A stretch of DNA of 64,000 nt from the NCBI GenBank assembly GCA_020199775.1, contig JAIVJZ010000041.1, positions 558,001 to 622,000 of the forward strand, written 5' to 3'. Shown in pieces: positions 43,214 through 51,001 of the stretch. Numbering within the stretch: the stretch's first letter is position 1; the number at the start of each line of letters is the position of its first letter. The stretch is from Acidobacteriota bacterium. Lineage in GTDB: Bacteria; Acidobacteriota; Blastocatellia; Pyrinomonadales; Pyrinomonadaceae. A program made the position numbers and the translations under genes. The notes beneath the pieces were generated by a model. That model was not told the DNA's origin. It saw only the letters and a program-made list of their open reading frames with translations, and ran no database searches.

Positions 43214-43407
43214 GTCCCGTCAGGGACGATTGAGAATAGCCCAGCCATTCATGGCTGGGAACAATGTGCGCGAATTATCATCAGTCCCGTAGGGACGCTT
43301 GAAGCGTGCGTCAAAAAATCAATCGTCCCTACGGGACTCCGAGTCACCGTCTCGACTTATCCCCGGCGCTAAAGCGCCGGGCTATTCTCAATCGTCCCTG
43401 ACGGGAC
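43214..43407. repeat. nested inverted-repeat element with perfect 29-bp ends
   Basis: The ends 43214-43242 and 43379-43407 are exact 29-base reverse complements (GTCCCGTCAGGGACGATTGA plus the next 9 bases). Inside are three smaller palindromes: CCAGCCAT/ATGGCTGG at 43241-43258, a GTCCCGTAGGGAC / GTCCCTACGGGAC pair, and GGCGCTAAAGCGCC near 43364. The CGTCCCTACGGGAC motif resembles REP-like intergenic elements widespread in planctomycetes and acidobacteria. No transposase is present inside. Confidence 0.85.
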
Positions 43408-43449
43408 AAAAGCACCTTTGCCTTCCATACAGCTTTTAGCGTTCGCAGT

Positions 43450-45048
43450 TCACTTCGCGCGGTCGCGCTCGACGAGCAGGCGGCGCAGGATTTTGCCGGA
43501 CGCGGCCTTCGGAATCTGCTCGATGAATTCGAGATGCCGTATCTTCTTGTAGGGCGCGACGCGCGCGGCGACGAAGGCCATCAACTCTTCCGCGCCGACG
43601 GCGTCCGCACCCGGTTTGCAAACAACGAAGGCTTTCGGCAGTTCCCCCGCCTCTTCGTCGGCCACGGGCACGACGGCCGCGTCCGCGACCGACGGGTGCG
43701 TCAGCAGCAACCCTTCGAGTTCCGCCGGAGCCACCTGCATGCCCTTGTATTTGATCAACTCCTTCAAGCGATCCACGATGTAGAAATGGCCGCTCTCGTC
43801 GCAGTAGCCGATGTCGCCGGTGTGCAGCCAGCCGTCGGCGTCAATCGTCGCGGCGGTGGCGTCGGGGCGGTTGAGATAGCCTTTCATCATCTGCGGCCCG
43901 CGCATGCAAATCTCGCCCGCCTGCCCGCTCCCCAAAGGCGCGCCCGTCTCCACGTCCACGATCCTGCATTCCGTGTTCGGCACGCACTGCCCGATTGAAC
44001 CGAGCCTCGACGGGTCGAATCTGGCGGGCGTGAGGTGGATGGCCGGGCTGGTCTCCGTCATGCCGTAGCCCTGCCGGATGGCGCAGCCGAGTCGCTCGGC
44101 GCACGCCCGCGCGAGTTGTTCGCTCAAAGGGGCCGCGCCGGAAAAGAGCGTCTTGAGTTTCGAGAGATCGTAGTTGTCCACGGACGGGTGCTGCGCGAGC
44201 GCGAGCATGATCGGCGGCACGACGTGCGCCAGCGTCACGCCGTAGTCCTGCAAGACCCTGAGGAACATTTCGAGATCGAAGCGCGGCATGATGACGATCT
44301 GCGCGCCTTCGTAGAGGCCGACGTTCATGATGACGACCATCCCGTAGATGTGAAACAGCGGCAGCACGCAGACGAGCGTGTCCGCCTTGTCGATCAACTC
44401 GCACGCCTGCACTTGCAGCGTGTTCGCGATCAAATTGTGGTGCGTGAGCATGACGCCCTTCGGCAACCCCGTCGTCCCGCTCGAATACGGCAGCACGACC
44501 ACATCCTCGGCCGGATCAATCTCGACTCGCGGCCATTCCTCCTGCCCGTCGCCCGCCCCGTCGCTCGCCCCCTCATGAGCGTAGAGCGCGGCGAACGGCG
44601 TCGCTCCTTCACCCTCGCCGAAGACGAACACCTCTTCGACGCTCGCGTGCGCGGCGGCCTCGCGCGCCTTGTCGAGCAGGACGGGGACGGTGAGCAAATA
44701 TTTCGCGCGCGCGTCCGTGAGTTGGTGCGCGGCCTCGTCCACGGTGTAGAGCGGGTTGAGCGTCGTCAGCGTCCCGCCGACGAGCGAGACGGCGTGGAAG
44801 GCGATGACGTATTCAGGGACGTTCGGGCTGTAGATCGCGAACACGTCGCCTTTGCGAAGCCCACGCGCGACGAGTCCGGCGGCGACGCGACGCACCGCCT
44901 CTTCGAGTTGCCTGTAAGTGATCGTGCGCCCGGTCACGGCATCGATCAAAGCGGGCTTGTCGCCGCGCGCGCGCGCGCGCGCCAGCACGAAGGGCGTCAG
45001 CGGCGTCGGGGGAATCTCAATCTGCGGATAGGGACTGCGGAAGATCAT
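43450..45048 (-). CDS. acyl-CoA synthetase / 4-coumarate-CoA ligase-like AMP-forming ligase
   Basis: 532 residues from ATG 45048, which has GGAGG at the right distance; the frame extends to 45078 without support. Adenylation motifs: the P-loop PYSSGTTGLPKGVMLTHHN, VLPLFHIYGM, the GYGMTETSPAIHL block, GEICMRGPQMMKGYLN, GWLHTGDIG and the C-terminal PKAASGKILRR with the catalytic Lys. The order and spacing match plant 4CL-like and long/medium-chain fatty acyl-CoA ligases. The acid substrate cannot be assigned. Confidence 0.92.
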   Translation of the reverse strand: MIFRSPYPQIEIPPTPLTPFVLARARARGDKPALIDAVTGRTITYRQLEEAVRRVAAGLVARGLRKGDVFAIYSPNVPEYVIAFHAVSLVGGTLTTLNPLYTVDEAAHQLTDARAKYLLTVPVLLDKAREAAAHASVEEVFVFGEGEGATPFAALYAHEGASDGAGDGQEEWPRVEIDPAEDVVVLPYSSGTTGLPKGVMLTHHNLIANTLQVQACELIDKADTLVCVLPLFHIYGMVVIMNVGLYEGAQIVIMPRFDLEMFLRVLQDYGVTLAHVVPPIMLALAQHPSVDNYDLSKLKTLFSGAAPLSEQLARACAERLGCAIRQGYGMTETSPAIHLTPARFDPSRLGSIGQCVPNTECRIVDVETGAPLGSGQAGEICMRGPQMMKGYLNRPDATAATIDADGWLHTGDIGYCDESGHFYIVDRLKELIKYKGMQVAPAELEGLLLTHPSVADAAVVPVADEEAGELPKAFVVCKPGADAVGAEELMAFVAARVAPYKKIRHLEFIEQIPKAASGKILRRLLVERDRAK

Positions 45049-45183
45049 GGGAGACCTCCAATACGTGATGGATAACAAATAACGGGCGACAGGGCAAACC
45101 CGCGATTCCGACTCGGCGCAGTGTCTTCACTTGTAGTTAATTGTCAGCCGAATCGGCTCTTGAGTGGTACACCTTACATGAGA

Positions 45184-45238
45184 AGCGGGTGACAGGTAAA
45201 TATTTTTCACCCGTCACCCGCCACCCGTCACCCGTCAC
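45184..45238. repeat. heptamer element (CCCGTCA class)
   Basis: Right arm 45205-45238 has four CCCGTCA/CCCGCCA words; the left arm 45184-45200 (GCGGGTGACAGGTAAAT) is shorter and pairs partly. It lies immediately before the 3' end of the anti-sigma gene (45243). Confidence 0.8.
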
Positions 45239-45242
45239 TTAT

Positions 45243-46538
45243 TCAGCGGAAGCGGTAGGCGCGACCTTTCCAGACGACCGTGACATCGCCGCCGAGCGCG
45301 CCCGCGACGCGGCGCAGTTCCGGCTCGTCCGCGACGAGCGCGCGAAACTGTTCGGAGTTGCGCCTGACGACCGTGTAGGACTGCCCCGCGTGATAGGCGG
45401 TGTCAACCCACGCGTCGCCCTGACGGCGGAATTTTCTCCCGGCGACGGTGCGCGTCTCGGCCGACATCTTGCGCCCGCCCTCGCTTCTCTCGGGGTCTTC
45501 CGCCGCGCGTTTCTCAGCCCCGCCGCGATCCGCCTCGCGCCGGGGCGAACGTCTCGCAGTAGCGGCGGCAGGCGCGGCCGCGGCTGCCGCCCCGAGGTTT
45601 TCGTCTTTTTTGTCGGCGCGGTCTTGCGAGTTGTCCGCATTGGACGAGCGCGCGTTTCGCGCCTGTTCGTTGTTGCTGCGATGCGGGCCGCTGATCGGCT
45701 CACGCTGGCGGTTTTCATACTGACGGTTTTCAAAGTTGCCCGTTCTCTGTTCGAGCTTACGCAACTCGTTGACGGATTCGCCGCTTTTGACTTTCGCCTC
45801 TTGCTGATTGGACGTGATCGTCACCGCGTCGGAGACGGGCGCGGGCGTCGGCGCGGGCGTCGGCAACTCTGAGACGCTGCGCGCGCTCGCGCCGCTGCCG
45901 GATGCGGGCGCGGGCGGAGGCGGCGCGACCATATCGCCTTGAGGCACGACCACCAACGGCTGCTCGACCATCCCGCGCGGATTGTTCGCGGCGATCTCTT
46001 CTTTCGGCTGAGGCGCGTTCTGGTTTGGCGCGACGGGCGCACTCTCGGCGGCGGGGGCGGCGTCCGCAGTCGCGTCGTTGTCGTTTTGGGGCGCGTGATG
46101 CGCTTCCGGTTGCGGCGGCTGCGCCCTCTGCGTCTCCGATGTGTTGCGCCGTGCGACGGACACGTCCTCGCGCGCCGGTTTGCGCGTCAACACGATGAGC
46201 GAGACCGCGCCGACGAGCAGCAACGCCAGCGCGGGTGCTGCGTAACGCAACGCGCGCGGCGCGAACAACGCGCCGAGGCGTTCGCGCCAACCGACGTTCG
46301 TTGAAACCGCCTGCCCCGCCGTCGCCGTCTCGCGCGGCTCCAACTGCGCGGGCATGCCTGCGGCGAGCGCGAGCCGCGTCACACCGCGGCGGCAGTCGTC
46401 GCAGTCCGCGAGATGCGCCGCGTAATGTGCGCGCGCCGCGGCGGGCAACGCGTTCTCCGCATACGCGCTCTGTTCGTCTGCGTCGAGGTGCGTCGTGGCG
46501 GGCGCGTCGGACGCGGCACGCCCGCGTCGCGCGCTTTC
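45243..46538 (-). CDS. zinc-finger anti-sigma factor, transmembrane (no start of its own seen)
   Basis: An N-terminal zf-HC2 anti-sigma motif (HLDADEQSAYAENALP, then HYAAHLADCDDCRR giving H-x3-C-x2-C) is followed by one membrane helix (YAAPALALLLVGAVSLIVL) and a long, disordered, periplasmic part. No ATG, GTG or TTG lies between the HLDADE block and the upstream sigma gene in this frame; the TTG at 46448 would remove half of the zinc finger. The frame joins that of the sigma factor if one G of the run at 46538-46542 is removed. It could be the C-terminal part of a sigma/anti-sigma fusion, a programmed frameshift product, or the result of a 1-base sequence error. Confidence 0.75.
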   Translation of the reverse strand, partial: ESARRGRAASDAPATTHLDADEQSAYAENALPAAARAHYAAHLADCDDCRRGVTRLALAAGMPAQLEPRETATAGQAVSTNVGWRERLGALFAPRALRYAAPALALLLVGAVSLIVLTRKPAREDVSVARRNTSETQRAQPPQPEAHHAPQNDNDATADAAPAAESAPVAPNQNAPQPKEEIAANNPRGMVEQPLVVVPQGDMVAPPPPAPASGSGASARSVSELPTPAPTPAPVSDAVTITSNQQEAKVKSGESVNELRKLEQRTGNFENRQYENRQREPISGPHRSNNEQARNARSSNADNSQDRADKKDENLGAAAAAAPAAATARRSPRREADRGGAEKRAAEDPERSEGGRKMSAETRTVAGRKFRRQGDAWVDTAYHAGQSYTVVRRNSEQFRALVADEPELRRVAGALGGDVTVVWKGRAYRFR

Positions 46539-47460
46539 CCCCGGCGAGCATGCGGCGCAGGTCTGTGTCGAGATGCGTTGCGGCGTCGGCGAGCGTGCGC
46601 GCCGCCTCGTGTTTCGTCCAGCCGTGTTCGGCGACGAGAAACGCTTCGACGCGCTTGCGCACTTCCCCGTGCAGCCGCGTCAGTCTCCGGCTCGCCGTCG
46701 CCTCGTGTACGCCGAGCACCGCGCCCGCTTCGCGCAGTCGCAGGTCGTCGAAGTAGTAGAGTTTGATCAGGAGACGATCTTCCGCGTCGAGCCCGGCGAG
46801 CGCGCTCGCGAGTGCGCGTTCGAGCGCGTCGGCCGTCTCTCGACCGGCGAGCGCGCGTTCGGGGTCGGGCGCGGCGGCGACGGTGAAGTTGTCCGTCTCG
46901 TCGTGTGGCTCCTGCGCGAGACGGTCGAAGTCCGTCGCCTCTTCCGTCTGCACGAGCCGCGCCGACTTGCGATGCCGGTCGATGGCGAGTTGGCCGACGA
47001 CGGCGCGCAGCCAGCCGCCGAGCGAACCGCAGCCGGAATAGTATGCCAGCTTGCCCGACACGCTGCCGTCCGCCCGCGCGCGCAAGCCGTACAGGTCGGC
47101 CCATACGGACTGCGCCAACTCCTCGGCCGCCGTCTCGTTGGCCGACGCGCCGCGCGCCGCCGACAACACGGTCGCCCGAAACTGCCCCATCAAATCAGCC
47201 CACGCCGCCTCGTCGCCGCGCTCGCACGCCACGACCAGACACAGGTCGTCGGCGCGCAACGCGTCGAGAAAACCTTCGATCTCCGCGGCCGACGCCTCCG
47301 GCCGATGGCGCAGCAAATACTTTTCCAACACGCCGCCCACGCGCGGCAGGAGCGCGTCCGCGTCGAGCGCGCGCGCCTCCGCCGCACGCCCCAACAGGCG
47401 CGCCGTGCCCTCGCGCAAAAGTCGCTCCGTGGTTGCCGTTGCTGTCGCCTTCCGGCTCAT
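46536..47460 (-). CDS. RNA polymerase sigma-70-like (ECF-type) factor
   Basis: Starts at ATG 47460; the frame stays open to 45757, but after residue 308 it is arginine-rich nonsense opposite the anti-sigma frame. Region 2: AWADLMGQFRATVLSAARG, LAQSVWADLYGL and GGWLRAVVGQLAIDRHRK. Region 4: LDAEDRLLIKLYYFDDLRLREAGAVLGVHEATASRRLTRLH in two blocks, a normal helix-turn-helix. An extra N-terminal domain of about 85 residues precedes region 2. The last recognisable residues are DTDLRRMLAG, at the G-run where the frame of the cognate anti-sigma takes over. The target regulon is unknown. Confidence 0.8.
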
Positions 47461-47505
47461 CGCTTGGGGTTTGATGCTCAGCCTGCCGAGCGCGTATGCT
47501 AACAC

Positions 47506-47676
47506 AAGGGATGAAGGATGAGGGATGAGGGATGAAACAAGCCGTCGTTCGGAAATGATTCTGACTAAAGATCAATTTTGACACTCTTTGCACGCCTCGG
47601 CTAGAGTCTGCGGCAGGATTGAGCATCGGGGCGAGCCCTTAGTGAATGAATAATGATTTGTTCATCCCTCATCCCT
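47506..47676. repeat. heptamer-arm element (GGGATGA class) around the queE leader
   Basis: Left arm 47506-47537 (GGGATGA-AGGATGA-GGGATGA-GGGATGA) and right arm 47660-47676 (TTCATCCCTCATCCCTA) enclose about 120 bases that hold a promoter-like sequence. It is unusual among these elements for its long spacer. Confidence 0.8.
47578..47607 (+). promoter_or_regulatory. candidate sigma-70 promoter for queE-queC
   Basis: TTGACA at 47578-47583 and TAGAGT at 47602-47607, 18 bases apart, about 78 bases upstream of the queE ATG. No preQ1 riboswitch motif was recognised in the leader. Confidence 0.35.
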
Positions 47677-47684
47677 AAATTATC

Positions 47685-48332
47685 ATGCTTCGCGTCACGG
47701 AAATTTTTCGCTCCATTCAAGGCGAGTCAACGCACGCCGGGCGGCCGTGCGCGTTCGTGCGCCTGACGGGCTGCCCGATGCGCTGCGTATGGTGCGACAG
47801 CGAATACACGTTCACAGGCGGCGAGCGCATGTCGCTCGAAGAGGTGCTCGCCGGGGTGCGTGCGATGAACTGCCGACTCGTCGAAGTGACGGGCGGCGAA
47901 CCGCTCGCGCAACGCGAAGCCTTCACGCTCATCACACGCCTCTGCGACGAGGGTTTCGAGGTACTCGTCGAAACGGGCGGCTACGTCTCGACCGAACAGG
48001 TTGACCCGCGCGCCAAACTCATCCTCGACGTAAAATGTCCGGCCTCCGGCGAAGCCGAACGCAACCACTGGCCGAACCTCTCGGCCTTGCGCGCCGACCG
48101 CGACGAGATCAAATTCGTCGTCGTGGATCGCGCCGACTGGGACTACGCCCTCGACGTGATCGCGCGCTACGATCTCGAACGCCGCGCGCACGCCATCCTC
48201 GTCTCGCCCGTTTGGGGTCAAACCGACTTGCAAGCGTTGGCCGAATGGATCGCGTCGAGCGGCCTTCGCAAAGTTCGCATGCAAATGCAACTACACAAAA
48301 TGATCTGGGGCGCGGACGTTCACGGAGTCTGA
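47685..48332 (+). CDS. queE: 7-carboxy-7-deazaguanine synthase
   Basis: Radical-SAM enzyme that contracts carboxy-tetrahydropterin to 7-carboxy-7-deazaguanine in queuosine/preQ0 synthesis. 215 residues. FRSIQGESTHAGRPCAFVRL leads to the Fe-S motif CPMRCVWC (C-x3-C-x2-C) and DSEYTFTGG; EVTGGEPLAQ and VLVETGG bind SAM and substrate; MQMQLHKMIWG closes the protein. It is followed by queC on the same strand, separated only by a repeat hairpin. No queD or queF is adjacent; the only queD in the window is in the island at 57817. Confidence 0.95.
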   Translation: MLRVTEIFRSIQGESTHAGRPCAFVRLTGCPMRCVWCDSEYTFTGGERMSLEEVLAGVRAMNCRLVEVTGGEPLAQREAFTLITRLCDEGFEVLVETGGYVSTEQVDPRAKLILDVKCPASGEAERNHWPNLSALRADRDEIKFVVVDRADWDYALDVIARYDLERRAHAILVSPVWGQTDLQALAEWIASSGLRKVRMQMQLHKMIWGADVHGV

Positions 48333-48339
48333 AAGGCAA

Positions 48340-48424
48340 ACGATGAAGTAGGAACGATGAATGATGAAGTAAAGCAAAATGCTTTTCCTTCACTTCATCG
48401 TTCCGCGTTCATCGTTCATCGTTT
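48340..48424. repeat. heptamer-arm hairpin (GATGAAC class) between queE and queC
   Basis: Left arm 48340-48373 (ACGATGAAGTAGGAACGATGA onward, with ATGATGAAGT) and right arm 48388-48424 (CTTCACTTCATCGTTCCG, then GTTCATCGTTCATCG). The inner part AAGCAAAATGCTTTT also pairs. It may dampen queC expression relative to queE. Confidence 0.9.
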
Positions 48425-48429
48425 CTCTT

Positions 48430-49161
48430 ATGGGTGGATACGACGAAAGAGCGTTGATGGAAGTGTCGGACGAGCCGGAGGAGTTTGAGGCGGGCGCGGA
48501 GTTGGCCGTGTGTCTGGTGTCGGGCGGGATGGATTCGTGTGTCACGGCGGCCATCGCGCAGACGGAGTATGACGAGTTGGCTTTCCTGCACGTCTCCTAC
48601 GGGCAACGGACGGAGGCGCGCGAGGGGCGCGCTTTTCAGGAACTCGCGGATCACTACGGCGTCACGCGGCGACTCGTCGCCTCGATTGATTACCTGACGC
48701 GCATCGGCGGTTCGTCTCTGACGGACGCGCGGATTCCGGTGTCGTCCGCCGATTTGAACGCCCGCACGATACCGACGAGTTACGTGCCTTTTCGCAACGC
48801 GCACCTGCTCGCCATCGCGACGAGTTGGGCGGAAGTGTTGGGCGCGCGCGCCATCTACATCGGCGCGGTCGAGGAAGATTCGTCCGGCTACCCGGATTGC
48901 CGCCCGGAGTTTTACGCGGCCTTCCAGCGCGCAATCGACAACGGGACGCGCCCCGACACGCACCTGGAAATCAGGACGCCCGTCATCCACCTGAGCAAGC
49001 CGGAGATCATCCGTCGCGGCCTCGAACTCGGCGCGCCGCTCGCGCTCACCTGGTCGTGTTATCAGGCGGAGGAGAGAGCCTGCGGGCGTTGCGATTCGTG
49101 CGCCCTGCGCCTGCGCGCCTTCCGCGAGGCGGGCGTGGACGACCCCATTCTTTACGCTTGA
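48430..49161 (+). CDS. queC: 7-cyano-7-deazaguanine (preQ0) synthase
   Basis: ATP-dependent enzyme converting 7-carboxy-7-deazaguanine to preQ0. 243 residues from ATG 48430; the longer frame from 48379 is repeat sequence. The PP-loop is [15 protein letters not shown]; other blocks are [54 protein letters not shown] and the zinc-binding [18 protein letters not shown]. preQ0 made here serves tRNA queuosine and would also be the base needed by the DpdA-like enzyme at 58217. Confidence 0.95.
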   Translation: MGGYDERALMEVSDEPEEFEAGAELAVCLVSGGMDSCVTAAIAQTEYDELAFLHVSYGQRTEAREGRAFQELADHYGVTRRLVASIDYLTRIGGSSLTDARIPVSSADLNARTIPTSYVPFRNAHLLAIATSWAEVLGARAIYIGAVEEDSSGYPDCRPEFYAAFQRAIDNGTRPDTHLEIRTPVIHLSKPEIIRRGLELGAPLALTWSCYQAEERACGRCDSCALRLRAFREAGVDDPILYA

Positions 49162-49308
49162 TTTGTCCGTCCCCGATCTGGTATTAGCAGGACGGAAATG
49201 ACAACCGGACAGCCTCCGCGCGCATCTTAAACGGCGGCTGAAGACTTGATTGAACCCCCTGTTTAAAATTAAACTCCCCGCAGAATCATTTATCAGGAGA
49301 AGCCCAAC

Positions 49309-50619
49309 ATGCGTATCCCGAAATTTACACACTTCTTCGTCGCCGCGTTGCTGCTCGCGACCTTCGCCGTCAACGTCGCGGCACAGTTTACGGCCACGGC
49401 CACAGGCAAAGTTACGCTCAAACAGGCCGACGGCGCGGAAGTCCCCGTCGCCGGCGCGCAGGTCGAGATACATCGCACCGACATCAAGCAGACCTTAAAA
49501 GTAAAAACGGATAAAAAAGGCGAATACCTCTACGCCGGAATTGATCCCGGCGGCACGTTCACCATCATCGTCAGCGCGCCGGGGGCGATGCCTTCCTTCA
49601 TCCCGAACGTCCGCCTCGGCCAGCAGCCCAATAACAACTTCACGCTCAGCCCCGGCGACGGCAAGGCTCTGACCCTCGCCGACACCAAGGCTGCGGGCGC
49701 GACGACGGCCGGCGCGGCGAAAGGGAGCACGGCCAAAGCCGGAGCCGAACCCGCGCTGACGCCCGAAGAGGCCAAGAAGAAAGAGGAAGAGTATAAGAAG
49801 CAGGTCGCCGAGATCGCGGCCAAGAACGCGAAGGTCGAAGAGCGCAACGCCAAGTTGCCCGTCGTCTTCAAGGCCGCCAACGAAGCGTTCACCGCCAAGA
49901 AGTACGACGAGGCGATTGCGCTCTACGACCAGGCCATCGGCATCGATCCGGCCGAGGCCGTCGTCTATCGCAACAAAGCCATCGTCCTGCGCACGCGCGC
50001 CGTGGACAGGTACAACGAGGCCGCCAAAACCAAGGATCAGGCAGGCAAAGACGCCGCGCGCGCTGACCTGAAACTCGCCACCGAGACGGCCGAGAAAGCC
50101 ATCGCCACCTATCGCACCCCGCAGGCGGATCGTGTCGCCGGCACGCCCGACGCGGCGAAGAATGAGGATTTAGATTATCTGTTCCAGCGCGCGGAGTCTT
50201 ACCGCGTCGCGCTGCAAACCAACGCGCCGGTTGACACGGACGCGGGCATCAAGGCGTTTCAGGAGTACATCGCGGCCGAAACCGACGCGACGAAAAAGAC
50301 CAAAGCGGAGTCGTCTCTCGGCGACGCACTCTTTTTCGGCGGGCGTGTGGACGAGTCTATCGCCGCCTACAAGGTGATTCTTGCCAACAACCCGAATAAC
50401 CTCGACGCCATTTACGGTCTCGGCCTTGCGCTGGCTTCCGACCCGACCGGCGCGAAGACGGCCGAAGGACGCGACATGCTCCAGCAGTTTGCGAGCCGCG
50501 CGCCCGCGACCGACCCGCGCAAGCAGATGGCCGAAGAGGCCGTCGCCGGACTCAACGAAGCCCTCAAACCCAGACCGGCCGACAAGGCGACCACGACGAC
50601 CAAACGACGCAAGACCTAG
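49309..50619 (+). CDS. secreted protein with carboxypeptidase-regulatory-like domain and TPRs
   Basis: 436 residues, preceded by AGGAGA. Signal peptide FFVAALLLATFAVNVAAQ. Residues about 30-115 are a CarboxypepD_reg/Cna-B-like beta sandwich (GKVTLKQADGAEVPVAGAQV, KTDKKGEYLYAGIDPGG). A Lys/Glu/Ala coiled linker comes next (ALTPEEAKKKEEEYKKQVAE), then TPR units (AFTAKKYDEAIALYDQAIGI, DAIYGLGLALASDP). Probably a periplasmic or surface scaffold, as in many acidobacterial proteins with this domain pair. A strong terminator follows. Confidence 0.8.
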   Translation: MRIPKFTHFFVAALLLATFAVNVAAQFTATATGKVTLKQADGAEVPVAGAQVEIHRTDIKQTLKVKTDKKGEYLYAGIDPGGTFTIIVSAPGAMPSFIPNVRLGQQPNNNFTLSPGDGKALTLADTKAAGATTAGAAKGSTAKAGAEPALTPEEAKKKEEEYKKQVAEIAAKNAKVEERNAKLPVVFKAANEAFTAKKYDEAIALYDQAIGIDPAEAVVYRNKAIVLRTRAVDRYNEAAKTKDQAGKDAARADLKLATETAEKAIATYRTPQADRVAGTPDAAKNEDLDYLFQRAESYRVALQTNAPVDTDAGIKAFQEYIAAETDATKKTKAESSLGDALFFGGRVDESIAAYKVILANNPNNLDAIYGLGLALASDPTGAKTAEGRDMLQQFASRAPATDPRKQMAEEAVAGLNEALKPRPADKATTTTKRRKT

Positions 50620-50640
50620 ATTCATTTTAACTATTAAGCG

Positions 50641-50677
50641 CGAAAAGGCGACGCTCAAAACAAGCGTCGCCTTTTCG
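50641..50677. terminator. strong intrinsic terminator
   Basis: CGAAAAGGCGACGCT (50641-50655) and AGCGTCGCCTTTTCG (50663-50677) pair perfectly over 15 bp around a 7-base A-rich loop; A-runs and T-runs in the stem allow it to work in both directions. Confidence 0.9.
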
Positions 50678-50985
50678 TGTTTAACACCTATCGCATCAAT
50701 CACCCGCCCCGCCGCATTCACATTGACGCGGTTTGCCGTCATCGCTCCCCTCACGGAAACTGCTGCAAACAAAACTCTTTTCCCATCATCCCAAGTCTCC
50801 AAGCGAGTCGCCGCATATTCATCTTGACAGCTATGCGGGATGTCCGGTAACATGACTTTGCCAACGATGTTTATCATCGTTGCCTTAAGACAAAACACAC
50901 GCGCATCGCGTACTTCTCCCTTGTCCGTATAATCCGTAAGTGCCTGCCCCATCGCAAGTTCTTGCCCATCAGCGTCCGATTCCAA
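50650..50985 (-). CDS. possible small gene or gene relic divergent from pilB
   Basis: An open minus-strand frame from ATG 50985 encodes about 100 residues of natural-looking, lower-GC sequence (MESDADGQELAMGQALTDYT, MINIVGKVMLPDIPHSC, TRLETWDDGKRVLFAAVSV, NRVNVNAAGRVIDAIGV) before entering the terminator. It continues antisense to the TPR gene as a high-GC shadow. It could be a small gene whose 3' end was replaced by the terminator, or chance. Its start is 17 bases from the pilB start. Otherwise 50680-51001 contains only the pilB leader. Confidence 0.3.
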
Positions 50986-51001
50986 TGGAAACCGTCAAGA
51001 A

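Noticed and set aside
45757..46535. C-terminal extension of the sigma-factor reading frame
   Set aside because: After DTDLRRMLAG it turns into arginine-rich sequence opposite the meaningful anti-sigma frame, so it is treated as frame loss, not protein.
47541..47684. preQ1 riboswitch in the queE leader
   Set aside because: I could not find the small H-type pseudoknot with its A-rich tail; only a promoter-like pair and repeat arms are visible.
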